Shown here in pieces: positions 29,287-37,323 of a stretch of DNA of 64,000 nt; position 1 is the first letter of the stretch; each line of letters starts with the position of its first letter. The stretch is from the NCBI GenBank assembly GCA_965221985.1, contig OZ244928.1, forward strand, positions 1,116,001 through 1,180,000. Reading direction: 5' to 3'. The DNA comes from J054 sp965221985 (lineage in GTDB: Bacteria > Pseudomonadota > Gammaproteobacteria > Steroidobacterales > GCA-2729495). The notes below the pieces were generated by a model. That model ran no database searches. It saw only the letters and a program-made list of their open reading frames with translations, and was not told the origin of the DNA. The position numbers and the translations under genes are program-made.

Positions 29287-29300
29287 TTCTATTTTGAAAA

Positions 29301-29331
29301 GCCCTCGCCGGATTTCGGCGAGGGCTTTTTT
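29301..29331 (+). terminator. rRNA operon terminator
   Basis: Stem GCCCTCGCCG/CGGCGAGGGC with a 5-base loop is followed by six T residues, 15 bases after 5S. A diverged copy lies at 45100-45129. Confidence 0.9.
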
Positions 29332-29487
29332 ATCCTCTAGATTAATGGATTGACACAGAATTTCTAACTGTCCGTCTTCAAGCAAATGGAACAGCAGAGC
29401 GTTTAATCTAAGCGAGTGTTTTGCTACGTCGCCGTTGACACATGATTGAGGTTGGGGGCAAGCATCTGCTTACCCCCAACCAACGTT

Positions 29488-30615
29488 TTATAGAGCCTTA
29501 ATGTAGCCGAGAAATTCAACCCTCGCTTGCGACCCTCTGCCCTCACAACCTGGGTCAGTTGTTGGAAAAGTGTTGCTCTGAGCTGTGTCGAAGCACGTAT
29601 AGAGCGGCAAGCGACTTCCTTTAGTGTTGTACGTATAGAAAATGGGCTTGCCATCATTTAGCGGACGGCGTTTCTCTACGCCACATTTCATCTTTATCTG
29701 AGCGGGATCACGCGTCAAGAAGCGGTTGACGCTGCCGTTAGGGTACTTAACTTCCCCGGCGTATACGGGTTCGGAGTAGCTAAACTTCTTTCGCACTACG
29801 ATTCCCAACGGAGGCCGCGCTTCTAGTGCATAAGGTGCAGCACGATCATCCTGAACGCCGATATCGCAAAATCCGGTAGAACGCCCAGGAATATACGCGT
29901 TACCTTGCCCATCGAAATCTACGATACTAGCGTGCGTGTCGCTAGTTGCTCCTGACCACCAACGATAGACCTTGAACTCGCCATTGGGTTCCGGAGCAGA
30001 GGCGGCTGGAGCCGTGGGTTTCCCAGCGACCGCAGATTGTCCCCCCGCCGTGGCCCCGCCCGAGGAAGAGCTGACTGCTGAAGAGCTGCTGGCGCCGCTG
30101 CCACCAGAATCTGTCTGCGTATCGGCGCGTCCATCCGGCACAACATCGACGGCTGATTGCGGGCCTGATTTATCCGGATTGCTAGGGTCAGAGCCGGACT
30201 CTCCGTCAGCACCGCAAACGACAAATGCTTCTCCAGATCGTTCTTGACGCCAAATAGAGTCAACTACGCTCCAACTGCGGGCAGCTGCGGAAAGCTTTGC
30301 ACTAACGCTAAACGATGCCATGTTGACTGTTCTCGGGATGGTGACCGTTGTAGTTATGGTGCGGCCGGGGGCCAAGTTTGTAAGTCTCTTCAATAGCTGA
30401 GTTGGACCTCCTGCATACTTGCTCCCCAAGTAGATTTCCGCGTAGGTATTGTTAGTAATGTCAGTAATCTCGACCGTAATACGGTCGCCATAATCCCACG
30501 ATCTAGCTTCTTTTCCGCAAGGATCAAGAAACCGAATCGTTTCCGCTTGTGTTGTCATGGTAACCATTAGCCCCATGGCTAAAACACCTAGACAAAGTCT
30601 AATTTTGCATTTCAT
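29488..30615 (-). CDS. exported protein of unknown function with Ser/Gly-rich linker
   Basis: 375 residues, family not recognised. A signal peptide (KIRLCLGVLAMGLMVTMTTQA) leads into a beta-rich N-domain (ETIRFLDPCGKEARSWDYGDRITVEI) of about 130 residues. A low-complexity linker (SGGSGASSSSAVSSSSGG) follows, then a C-domain of about 160 residues with several cysteines (TGFCDIG, KMKCGVEK, YTCFDTA, DPGCEGRG) that may form disulfides in the periplasm or outside. It is the only gene of the island on the minus strand and is divergent from the small coiled-coil gene at 30882. The gene starts just past the rRNA terminator side of the island. Confidence 0.7.
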   Translation of the reverse strand: MKCKIRLCLGVLAMGLMVTMTTQAETIRFLDPCGKEARSWDYGDRITVEITDITNNTYAEIYLGSKYAGGPTQLLKRLTNLAPGRTITTTVTIPRTVNMASFSVSAKLSAAARSWSVVDSIWRQERSGEAFVVCGADGESGSDPSNPDKSGPQSAVDVVPDGRADTQTDSGGSGASSSSAVSSSSGGATAGGQSAVAGKPTAPAASAPEPNGEFKVYRWWSGATSDTHASIVDFDGQGNAYIPGRSTGFCDIGVQDDRAAPYALEARPPLGIVVRKKFSYSEPVYAGEVKYPNGSVNRFLTRDPAQIKMKCGVEKRRPLNDGKPIFYTYNTKGSRLPLYTCFDTAQSNTFPTTDPGCEGRGSQARVEFLGYIKAL

Positions 30616-30881
30616 CTTTGTTTCCTCATTCTGTTGCTAGGAGCTGTATTGCTCACAGAGAAAGAGACTGACTTCAGCGGCGATCGACAGGTTTTTTCCG
30701 GTGCATCCCTGGTATGCAGGATTCTTCCCGGTATCCCGTCGTAAGATCGATAAAGACTGGACTTAACGATGATTTTCCATCGCATTCGGAAATCCCTGTC
30801 GATTTTGGCTTAGAAGCGTCCCTCTATTGCGGCTTGATTGACTCAGACCGTTACTTTCAATCACAATTCGAGGGAAAAGTT

Positions 30882-31229
30882 ATGAAAAACAAAGTGTTAT
30901 TTATTGTATTTGCATTTCTCGCCACTGGGGCTATTGGGCAATCAGCACTGGCGGATACGAGTTGCTCACCGGAATATCTGCAGCAATTACAATTCGAAAA
31001 TGCTCAATTGAAGGCAGAACTACAGGGTGAAACGCAGGAGCAAGCATCCGCAGATGCAGTAAGCCAGGTTGCAAGTGCTTTGGAGAACGCAGCTAAGGAT
31101 CAGGTTGCCGACACGATTGCGGACACTAAGTCAAAGGCCGAAAAAGTTGTCAAAAGGAAGGCTGATGAAGCGTCAAGGCGTGTGAGGGATAAGGCCGTAG
31201 GAATTCTCGATCGAATTCTTAACCGATAG
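30882..31229 (+). CDS. small exported coiled-coil protein
   Basis: 115 residues, function unknown. Signal peptide KVLFIVFAFLATGAIGQSALA is followed by a short cysteine-containing segment (DTSCSPEYLQQ) and a long charged helix rich in Glu, Lys and Ala (FENAQLKAELQGETQEQ... AEKVVKRKADEASRRVRDKA). I chose ATG 30882 because GAGGGA lies 6-7 bases upstream and the signal peptide starts there, although the frame is open back to 30714. It may be a periplasmic scaffold for the protease genes that follow, but only position suggests this. Confidence 0.65.
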   Translation: MKNKVLFIVFAFLATGAIGQSALADTSCSPEYLQQLQFENAQLKAELQGETQEQASADAVSQVASALENAAKDQVADTIADTKSKAEKVVKRKADEASRRVRDKAVGILDRILNR

Positions 31230-31235
31230 CTCGCA

Positions 31236-31275
31236 GCAAGCAGCGGGGTGGCCAAGTTTGGCTGCCCCGCTTGCA
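31236..31275 (+). terminator. stem-loop after the coiled-coil gene
   Basis: GCAAGC-AGC-GGGGTGGCC and GGCTGCCCCGCTTGC form a bulged GC-rich stem with a 6-base loop (AAGTTT), 6 bases after the stop at 31229. It lacks a T-run, so termination or mRNA stabilisation is possible rather than certain. Confidence 0.4.
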
Positions 31276-31495
31276 AGCTAAGCACGTACTCGCCAAAGCA
31301 AGAGAATCCTATTTCTTTATGGAGGCTCATATGAAAAAAAGTAGTTTTACACTCTTGCGGTACCGGGTCGCTCCTGCGAAGGCTGGAGGCCGGGATTCGA
31401 GTGGAATCTACTAACTGTTTCACTACCGGGCATCAAAGCATGATAGGCCGAGTAGTTGCTCTGGCTAGCCGTCCCGAAAATACTTGGGTCAAGCT

Positions 31496-33802
31496 ATGAA
31501 TGTGTTACATCAGAGGTGCAAGTCGCCAGCAGCAATATGTTTGCTGTTCATATTCGCGCTACTCGGTTACTCGAATTACGCGCGGGCTCTCGAACGCTAC
31601 GCGGTTATCGTGGGAGTTTCAGACTACCAAAGTCTGCCTGCCCGCGGTGGTGCGGAACCCGAGCCCTACGATCTGCAAAGCCCCAAGAATGACGTCGCTA
31701 GAATGGCGCGGCTCGCCAAACAGCTTCAGGTTAAAGATGAAAACTTGTTCATATTGGCGGATAACCTGGATAGCGCGGATCATTACCTGCACCTGAATGA
31801 ATCGCCAACAAAGGTCGCAATTCTTTCAGCGCTTGAAAAAGTCGCCAAGCAAACTAAACCAGACGACGTGGTCTTATTCTATTTCAGTGGCCATGGGTCT
31901 CAGCAACCGAACAATGCAGCAGATCCGAGCGACGTAGAACCTGACGGGTTGGACGAAATCATACTGCCGATCGATATTGGGCAGTGGGATGGTCGTGTGG
32001 GCTCTGTAAAAAATGCGATAACGGACGATGAGATCGGTATGTCGGTCGACGCGATTCGTCGCACGGGCGCGCATGTCTGGGTAATTCTTGATTCATGCCA
32101 TTCCGGCACCGGTTTGCGGGCGGCAACCGGTGAGGCATCCAATATTGAAATTCGCGGCGTTTCTCCACGATCACTAGGCGTTCCGAAAGCACTTCTTGAA
32201 AGTAGCAGCCTGCTTCGTAGTGGTAATCGATCGATATCCAGTGTGCACAGTGGCAGCGTTGATATCAGCGAACAGGCTTGGGGCGGTGTTACCGCATTTT
32301 ACGCAGCCACCGCCGATATGTTGGCTAAATCAACGACTTGGAGAATCCCAGGGACCAGCGAGTTGACACCCAATTTAGGCTTACTGACCTACACGATCAC
32401 AGATGCGGTTCTGACAGGCCAGGTGCGTAGCTATCGTGATCTTGCGTTACGCGTGCGGGGCGCGTTTGCGGATAAGCGTACGTACAACGTAATGCCATCG
32501 TTTCAGGGTGATTTTGATCGCGCATTATTCGGTTTCGAGACTGTTCCACCTCAGCAATGGCGTATCTCAAAGGTTTCCAGGTCGCTGGTTCTGGAGGCCG
32601 GTTTGCTCGACGGCGTGCTTGAAGGTGCGATTGTGGGCATCGTGAAAGCGAACTCCAATTCCTCTGCACCCATCGCCTACGCACAGGTAGTTGAATCACG
32701 CGCAACGACTTCGCGCTTGGCGAGCGTGGATTACAACGGTTTGACTGTTGCAGATGCTGTGAAAATTAGATCGAGGTCAGAATATTCGGGCCGGATAGTG
32801 GCGCCAGGAATTCCGTTTACCGTTCGAATAGCTCGCCCGGCGGATACGTCATTGGCCATGAAAAGCGGCAAATTGGTTGCTGCGGCATTAAGGCAGTTGA
32901 CCAACACGAACAAACAGTTAGCTGGGCTTCAGCAGCTAAATTGGGTCGATGCAACTGATGTTGCCGATTTGTACTTAATCGTCGGTCCTGATCGAGTCTG
33001 GTTGTCGGATCAGCAACAATCTCTCAGCGAGACTGATCGTGCGCAGCCACCTTGGGTGCCGGTTAGGCAGTCAGAAGATGCAGGCCGCCTGGCAGCGCGG
33101 CTTGCGGATAGGCTAAATGCATTCGCGCGTGTTACATGGATTGTACGAGTTGTTAACAATACGGGAGCGGGCATCGAAGGCAATCAATTGCAAGTCGAGC
33201 TGTTTGTTGATCATGTGAGCCGTAGCGAGGCCGGCAACATTTGGCCTGAAGAGAAATCTTGCCCAGACGTTCCGAAGGGTATTACCCCAAACGCCAAACC
33301 GGTCGATCTGATTTCCGGTAGTTCAGCGGCCAGCCAATTAAGCCACTGCGACCTGGTTTTTGTTCGTGTGCGCAATGAATCGCCCAATCCTATCGATGTG
33401 ACTCCTTTATATGTCGACCGTTCGTTCAACATCGGTTATTTGCAGAACATGCAGCGCGATAACGTTCGGATCCCACCGGGCGGTGTGCTAACTACGCCGC
33501 TGCAAATACAAACCTATAATGCTGCCGCACAACGGCCCTATCCGATCGGTGTTGAGCAGCTGCTAATCATTGCAGTCAGTCAGCCTAGTATTGATGTGCC
33601 CGTCAAGCACTATGCGTATTTAGCAAATCCCGCCACCATTGGCGCACGCGCTGGCTCCACAGTAGATAATTTGGATCAGCTGTTTGGTGCGGCCGGCTAT
33701 GGTTTCGGTATGACTGGAAGGGCAGGTGCATTGGTGCCAACCGAAGTTTCCGCATTGCGGTTCGACTTGCGTATCACAGTACCATTAGTTGATGAGAATT
33801 AG
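31496..33802 (+). CDS. exported caspase-like protease (peptidase C14 / metacaspase family)
   Basis: 768 residues. A signal peptide (SPAAICLLFIFALLGYSNYARA) directs it across the inner membrane. Residues about 33-350 are the caspase fold: LERYAVIVGVSDYQSL, DVVLFYFSGHGSQ with catalytic His133, and VILDSCHSGTG with catalytic Cys201. The acid-rich specificity signals (PDGLDEIILPID) resemble metacaspases cutting after basic residues. The C-terminal 400 residues include a DUF4384-like beta domain (CDLVFVRVRNESPNPIDVTPLYVD) that may bind the substrate or the envelope. I use ATG 31496; a TTG at 31484 is in frame. It heads a run of same-strand genes (sigma factor, membrane regulator, TPR-CHAT). Confidence 0.88.
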   Translation: MNVLHQRCKSPAAICLLFIFALLGYSNYARALERYAVIVGVSDYQSLPARGGAEPEPYDLQSPKNDVARMARLAKQLQVKDENLFILADNLDSADHYLHLNESPTKVAILSALEKVAKQTKPDDVVLFYFSGHGSQQPNNAADPSDVEPDGLDEIILPIDIGQWDGRVGSVKNAITDDEIGMSVDAIRRTGAHVWVILDSCHSGTGLRAATGEASNIEIRGVSPRSLGVPKALLESSSLLRSGNRSISSVHSGSVDISEQAWGGVTAFYAATADMLAKSTTWRIPGTSELTPNLGLLTYTITDAVLTGQVRSYRDLALRVRGAFADKRTYNVMPSFQGDFDRALFGFETVPPQQWRISKVSRSLVLEAGLLDGVLEGAIVGIVKANSNSSAPIAYAQVVESRATTSRLASVDYNGLTVADAVKIRSRSEYSGRIVAPGIPFTVRIARPADTSLAMKSGKLVAAALRQLTNTNKQLAGLQQLNWVDATDVADLYLIVGPDRVWLSDQQQSLSETDRAQPPWVPVRQSEDAGRLAARLADRLNAFARVTWIVRVVNNTGAGIEGNQLQVELFVDHVSRSEAGNIWPEEKSCPDVPKGITPNAKPVDLISGSSAASQLSHCDLVFVRVRNESPNPIDVTPLYVDRSFNIGYLQNMQRDNVRIPPGGVLTTPLQIQTYNAAAQRPYPIGVEQLLIIAVSQPSIDVPVKHYAYLANPATIGARAGSTVDNLDQLFGAAGYGFGMTGRAGALVPTEVSALRFDLRITVPLVDEN

Positions 33803-33950
33803 AGAGTTAGATATCTTGGGTCTAATGTTTAATTTAGGATTTGCAGCAGGGTGCGTACTCGAATCCGTTGTTTCTTGGGTAACAATCTGAACTAGAGAGC
33901 TGCGCTTTGTCGTACTACTGATTTCTTGCAGGATAGAGTCTGAAAACCGA

Positions 33951-35429
33951 ATGGATGTAAAAAACGAACACGCTCAACGTACTCCATTGCTTCATGAAGC
34001 TGTGTCTCGATCTGTTGCGTCTCTGACTGCCAAGAATCAAGTCACTGATCAAAGTCTGGAAGATTTCCAATGTATTTTCACTAGACTTTCTCTCTTGCTT
34101 TCCGCAGTCGGGCTAGTAGAAAAAGAGCAGCAAAAAGGTGCTTACCGATCACTATGCTTGGATTTGTTTCTCGAGCAAAAGCTACAAAAAAAATGGTTTA
34201 AGACTCAAGATGAAGCTGTCGTTGCGCTGCATCGGAAGTTGATGCAGGCAGTATTCAGGCCAGTTCCAAAATTTGCAAATGAGTCCAATATAAGTAACAG
34301 CAGCCAAGCTACTCCCATTATCGTTAGCGTACTAAGAAAACTGGGCTATCGCGGGCCGCAGCGGCGAGGTTTAGCAGAATGGTTAGGTTGTATTTGCAAC
34401 AACTTTTCTGTTTCGCTGTTGAGCTCATCTATTCATTCAGATGACACAATCCACGCAGCAGGCGGTCCCAACCGTTTGAAAAATCTACGCCAGACCGGGG
34501 AGCATGTTCACACAGAAATGCTGGAATTTAACCCGGAATTCGTGCGTTCGCGACTCAGTGCAGATATCGATGTGTCTATCGACTGGGATTCTGCGGATGC
34601 TGGTATTTATGTAGACAGTTTAGAGCAAGTAAATGTCAACAAATTGCGCTCAATTTACGTTGATCTCAGTCGATTGCATCGTGATCTTGTATTGGAACAA
34701 GCCCGAGAAACAGCTCTAACCAGCATGGAAGTTAAGAAGCTAATCGGCACCGTTGACGAGCGGTCTGCATGGGAGTTTTGTTTGCTCAGGCATTTTTGCT
34801 GCGGCGATACCGATTCGGTCGACACGAAGCGTACAGAGGAAAATGATTTTCGCTATTTGCATCTAAAAATGATGTCCTGGCTTCGTTGGAAATTTAGCGA
34901 CTTGTCAGAGGCTGATTTAGAAGATGCAGCCCAGGACGTAATGAAAAAAGTATGGATTAAATTGCGGAAGGATTCGGATTGGTTGGCCCGTCACAGAAGC
35001 CCACTGTCCTATTTCAATGGGATGCTAAGAAATGCGGCGATAGATGCGGCTAGTAAGAGCAGTCGGTATTCGCATGATGACGCCTGTGATGTTGAGTTAG
35101 TCGATGAAAGTGCCATGTCACAAACCGACAATGTCATAATAAATCGCGAAGTACAGCTTAGAAATTCGGTGCTTGCGTGCTTCGAACGCGCGAAGCGGCG
35201 CGTCAGTCATCGCAGAATTACCTTGCAGCGTATTGTCGAGTGGGAAAGTATCGTATTCGAACGTCGCACCGTTAAAGAGCTAGCCATCGAGAACTACGGT
35301 GATGTCAAGGGGCCCAGCTTAGCAAAACAACGACAAAAAATTTATGAAGTTGGTCGGTTGATAGATCGAGAAATGCAAGAACTTTGTCCAAAAGTATTAG
35401 CTGATTATCGGCAAATGGTGGCCTCCTAA
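33951..35429 (+). CDS. ECF-like sigma-70 factor with long N-terminal extension
   Basis: 492 residues. The C-terminal 200 resemble an ECF sigma factor: region 2 near 310-375 (SEADLEDAAQDVMKKVWIKL, LSYFNGMLRNAAIDAASKSSR, where the -10-binding helix is expected) and a region 4-like helix-turn-helix near 420-480 (RTVKELAIENYGDVKGPSLAKQRQKIYEVG). The first 290 residues have no family I recognise and are mostly helical; ordinary ECF factors are about 190 residues. Its stop overlaps by one base the start of the membrane protein at 35429, the usual layout of a sigma/anti-sigma pair. I infer that it turns on this island's genes. The alternative is a diverged regulator that no longer binds polymerase. 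Confidence 0.72.
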   Translation: MDVKNEHAQRTPLLHEAVSRSVASLTAKNQVTDQSLEDFQCIFTRLSLLLSAVGLVEKEQQKGAYRSLCLDLFLEQKLQKKWFKTQDEAVVALHRKLMQAVFRPVPKFANESNISNSSQATPIIVSVLRKLGYRGPQRRGLAEWLGCICNNFSVSLLSSSIHSDDTIHAAGGPNRLKNLRQTGEHVHTEMLEFNPEFVRSRLSADIDVSIDWDSADAGIYVDSLEQVNVNKLRSIYVDLSRLHRDLVLEQARETALTSMEVKKLIGTVDERSAWEFCLLRHFCCGDTDSVDTKRTEENDFRYLHLKMMSWLRWKFSDLSEADLEDAAQDVMKKVWIKLRKDSDWLARHRSPLSYFNGMLRNAAIDAASKSSRYSHDDACDVELVDESAMSQTDNVIINREVQLRNSVLACFERAKRRVSHRRITLQRIVEWESIVFERRTVKELAIENYGDVKGPSLAKQRQKIYEVGRLIDREMQELCPKVLADYRQMVAS

Positions 35430-36448
35430 TGACTGACTCGACGGAGCCGCCAACCGATCAAGAAATCGATGACTACGTCGATGCTTTAACCGGTTCGGCC
35501 AGAATGGAGGGTGAACTAACCTCAGCCGCCGAGCTAGGTCAATTACACCGCAGAATTCTGTCGGACATGCAAGAGACTCCAGTTGAAGACATTTCTAATG
35601 AAGAGGCGAGACGTTTTCTCGACGCGGTCAAGAGTGCAGAAGAGGCCGACGAACAGCCCGGTGACAATGTGCTTGAATTTGGAAAATCTTCAACTAGCGG
35701 TAGCGAAAAAGAAGAATCAACATCCACCGGTCGGCCCAAGGAAACGAGTTGGCCAGGATACGCTCTGGCTGCAAGTCTGGGAGCGGCGGCGATTGCCGCT
35801 TTGTTGGCGGTCCAGGGCCCACAGCAGCCAAATGTTTCGAGACAGCAAGGTCAAACGCTAGTCAGCGCCAGTGCAGTAGAACAAACACACCTCGCTCGAC
35901 AAGTTGCTGCATACGGAAGAGAGAATAATGATCCTCAGGCATTAATAACAGCGGCGCAAATGCTGTCCACAGTGCAGGGCCAAGTTGAGGCGTTGACAAA
36001 AACGGTTGAGCGGTTTTCTGACGGTGAGGTTGGAGAAAAGATAGCCACTGCCGCTACCAACACATTGCCTTCGATTCTACGCGAAGCCAAAGTGCTTGCT
36101 ACCGGTCGATCTGTCCTACTTGCGACAATTGCCAGTATAGAGTCACTAGAGGTCAAAGGCCGAGCCAGCGGTCCAACGCAGCACGTCGATCGTGTCGATG
36201 CCTACACGATCGACAAATACGTGATGGAATTTCGTGGTGGTGAAACAGCCGCGGTCGCAATCTCCGGAGACGGAGACACGGACCTCGACTTGTTTGTTGA
36301 AGACGCGAATGAACAGTTGGTCTGTGCCTACACCGACAATACCGATCAAGGCCTTTGCGTTTGGACGCCAGCAGAAAGCGGCAATTTCACTATTCGAATA
36401 ATGAATCACGGCAATGTGTGGAATGAGTATGAGTTGGTAACAAACTGA
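35429..36448 (+). CDS. one-span membrane protein with C-terminal PPC-like domain, putative anti-sigma/sensor
   Basis: 339 residues. The first 105 are acidic and cytoplasmic (EIDDYVDALTG, EEARRFLDAVKSAEEADEQ), one membrane span follows (GYALAASLGAAAIAALLAV, about 110-129), then a helical periplasmic part. The last 100 residues resemble the bacterial pre-peptidase C-terminal domain: MEFRGGETAAVAISGDGDTDLDLFVEDAN and ESGNFTIRIMNHG. The start overlaps the sigma gene's stop by one base (TAATG), so the two are translated together. The layout is that of an anti-sigma factor that holds the sigma at the membrane and senses an envelope signal; I do not see a zinc anti-sigma HxxxCxxC motif, so this role is inferred from position and topology. 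Confidence 0.65.
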   Translation: MTDSTEPPTDQEIDDYVDALTGSARMEGELTSAAELGQLHRRILSDMQETPVEDISNEEARRFLDAVKSAEEADEQPGDNVLEFGKSSTSGSEKEESTSTGRPKETSWPGYALAASLGAAAIAALLAVQGPQQPNVSRQQGQTLVSASAVEQTHLARQVAAYGRENNDPQALITAAQMLSTVQGQVEALTKTVERFSDGEVGEKIATAATNTLPSILREAKVLATGRSVLLATIASIESLEVKGRASGPTQHVDRVDAYTIDKYVMEFRGGETAAVAISGDGDTDLDLFVEDANEQLVCAYTDNTDQGLCVWTPAESGNFTIRIMNHGNVWNEYELVTN

Positions 36449-36541
36449 ATGTGATGGACCTGCAGTTTTTGCCTGTATTTTTTTGTTCGGCCTTACTTTG
36501 TTTGATTCTGTCTCAATATGGAATATCAGAAGGGAAAGTAC

Positions 36542-37171
36542 ATGAATAAAAACTCAATTGGTGGCGCTAAAATTTTGGTCCTCTGTGGGCTCGGACTGAT
36601 TGCATCGATCGTGAAGGGTGAGGATACATATAGCTTTTGCCACTCTGGAGCAGGGTGTTCAGTTTCTGAAGAACTTCAACTGGAACTGAGGGCTTATTCC
36701 GAATTTCTATGCGATAGTGATGCCGAAGCGGTTCTGAAGCACTATCCACAGTGGCGAAAAGCAAATGAATTTGAAAAAAAGCGTTTAAAGCCGATACTAG
36801 TCCAAGAAATAAAAGAAATGTACAAACGTTTCAGGACTTTTGAATTTTTTTCGTATGGTACAAGAATTGTATTTGACGCGTATGAGTTTGAGCGCCAAGC
36901 TTTCCCCATAAGGCAAATTAGGGACACTCAGTTTTATGGTAGCGGCTTCGTAATTAGTGCTACAAACTACCAGGGCCTTGCGGTATTTATATCTGAAAAC
37001 AAGGCAGAGCAGCTTCTAAATTTGGGGCGAGAACATGATGTCGTTGTTACGTTCAAGCCAGTCTGTGGCAATGATAGTATTCGAATGAAGATAGTCGGAG
37101 AGCCGGTGTCTATTGATTTTCGGAGCGGCGCAGAGGTTACTACCCGGTTACAAGTCCGCAGCCATCGTTAA
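36542..37171 (+). CDS. exported protein of unknown function
   Basis: 209 residues from ATG 36542, which begins a signal peptide (IGGAKILVLCGLGLIASIVKG); an in-frame ATG at 36518 would only add a polar tail. The mature part has three or four cysteines (YSFCHSGAGCSVSEE, EFLCDSD, KPVCGND), then a helical stretch and a beta-rich C-terminus (RDTQFYGSGFVISATNYQGLAVFI). No family recognised. It lies between the putative anti-sigma gene and the TPR-CHAT gene on the same strand, so it is probably part of the same cassette. Confidence 0.6.
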   Translation: MNKNSIGGAKILVLCGLGLIASIVKGEDTYSFCHSGAGCSVSEELQLELRAYSEFLCDSDAEAVLKHYPQWRKANEFEKKRLKPILVQEIKEMYKRFRTFEFFSYGTRIVFDAYEFERQAFPIRQIRDTQFYGSGFVISATNYQGLAVFISENKAEQLLNLGREHDVVVTFKPVCGNDSIRMKIVGEPVSIDFRSGAEVTTRLQVRSHR

Positions 37172-37323
37172 TTAGAACTCTAAACTAACTGCTTTGGCCT
37201 GTTTGTTGGTATTTTAGGTCGAGTTTCTCAGTCAGTGACTATTCGAAATCAATGAATTCCTTGTCATTGATAAAGCATTGTTTCTGCCGTTGACGGAATA
37301 TAGTTGCCTTGTCGAAGAAGCCA

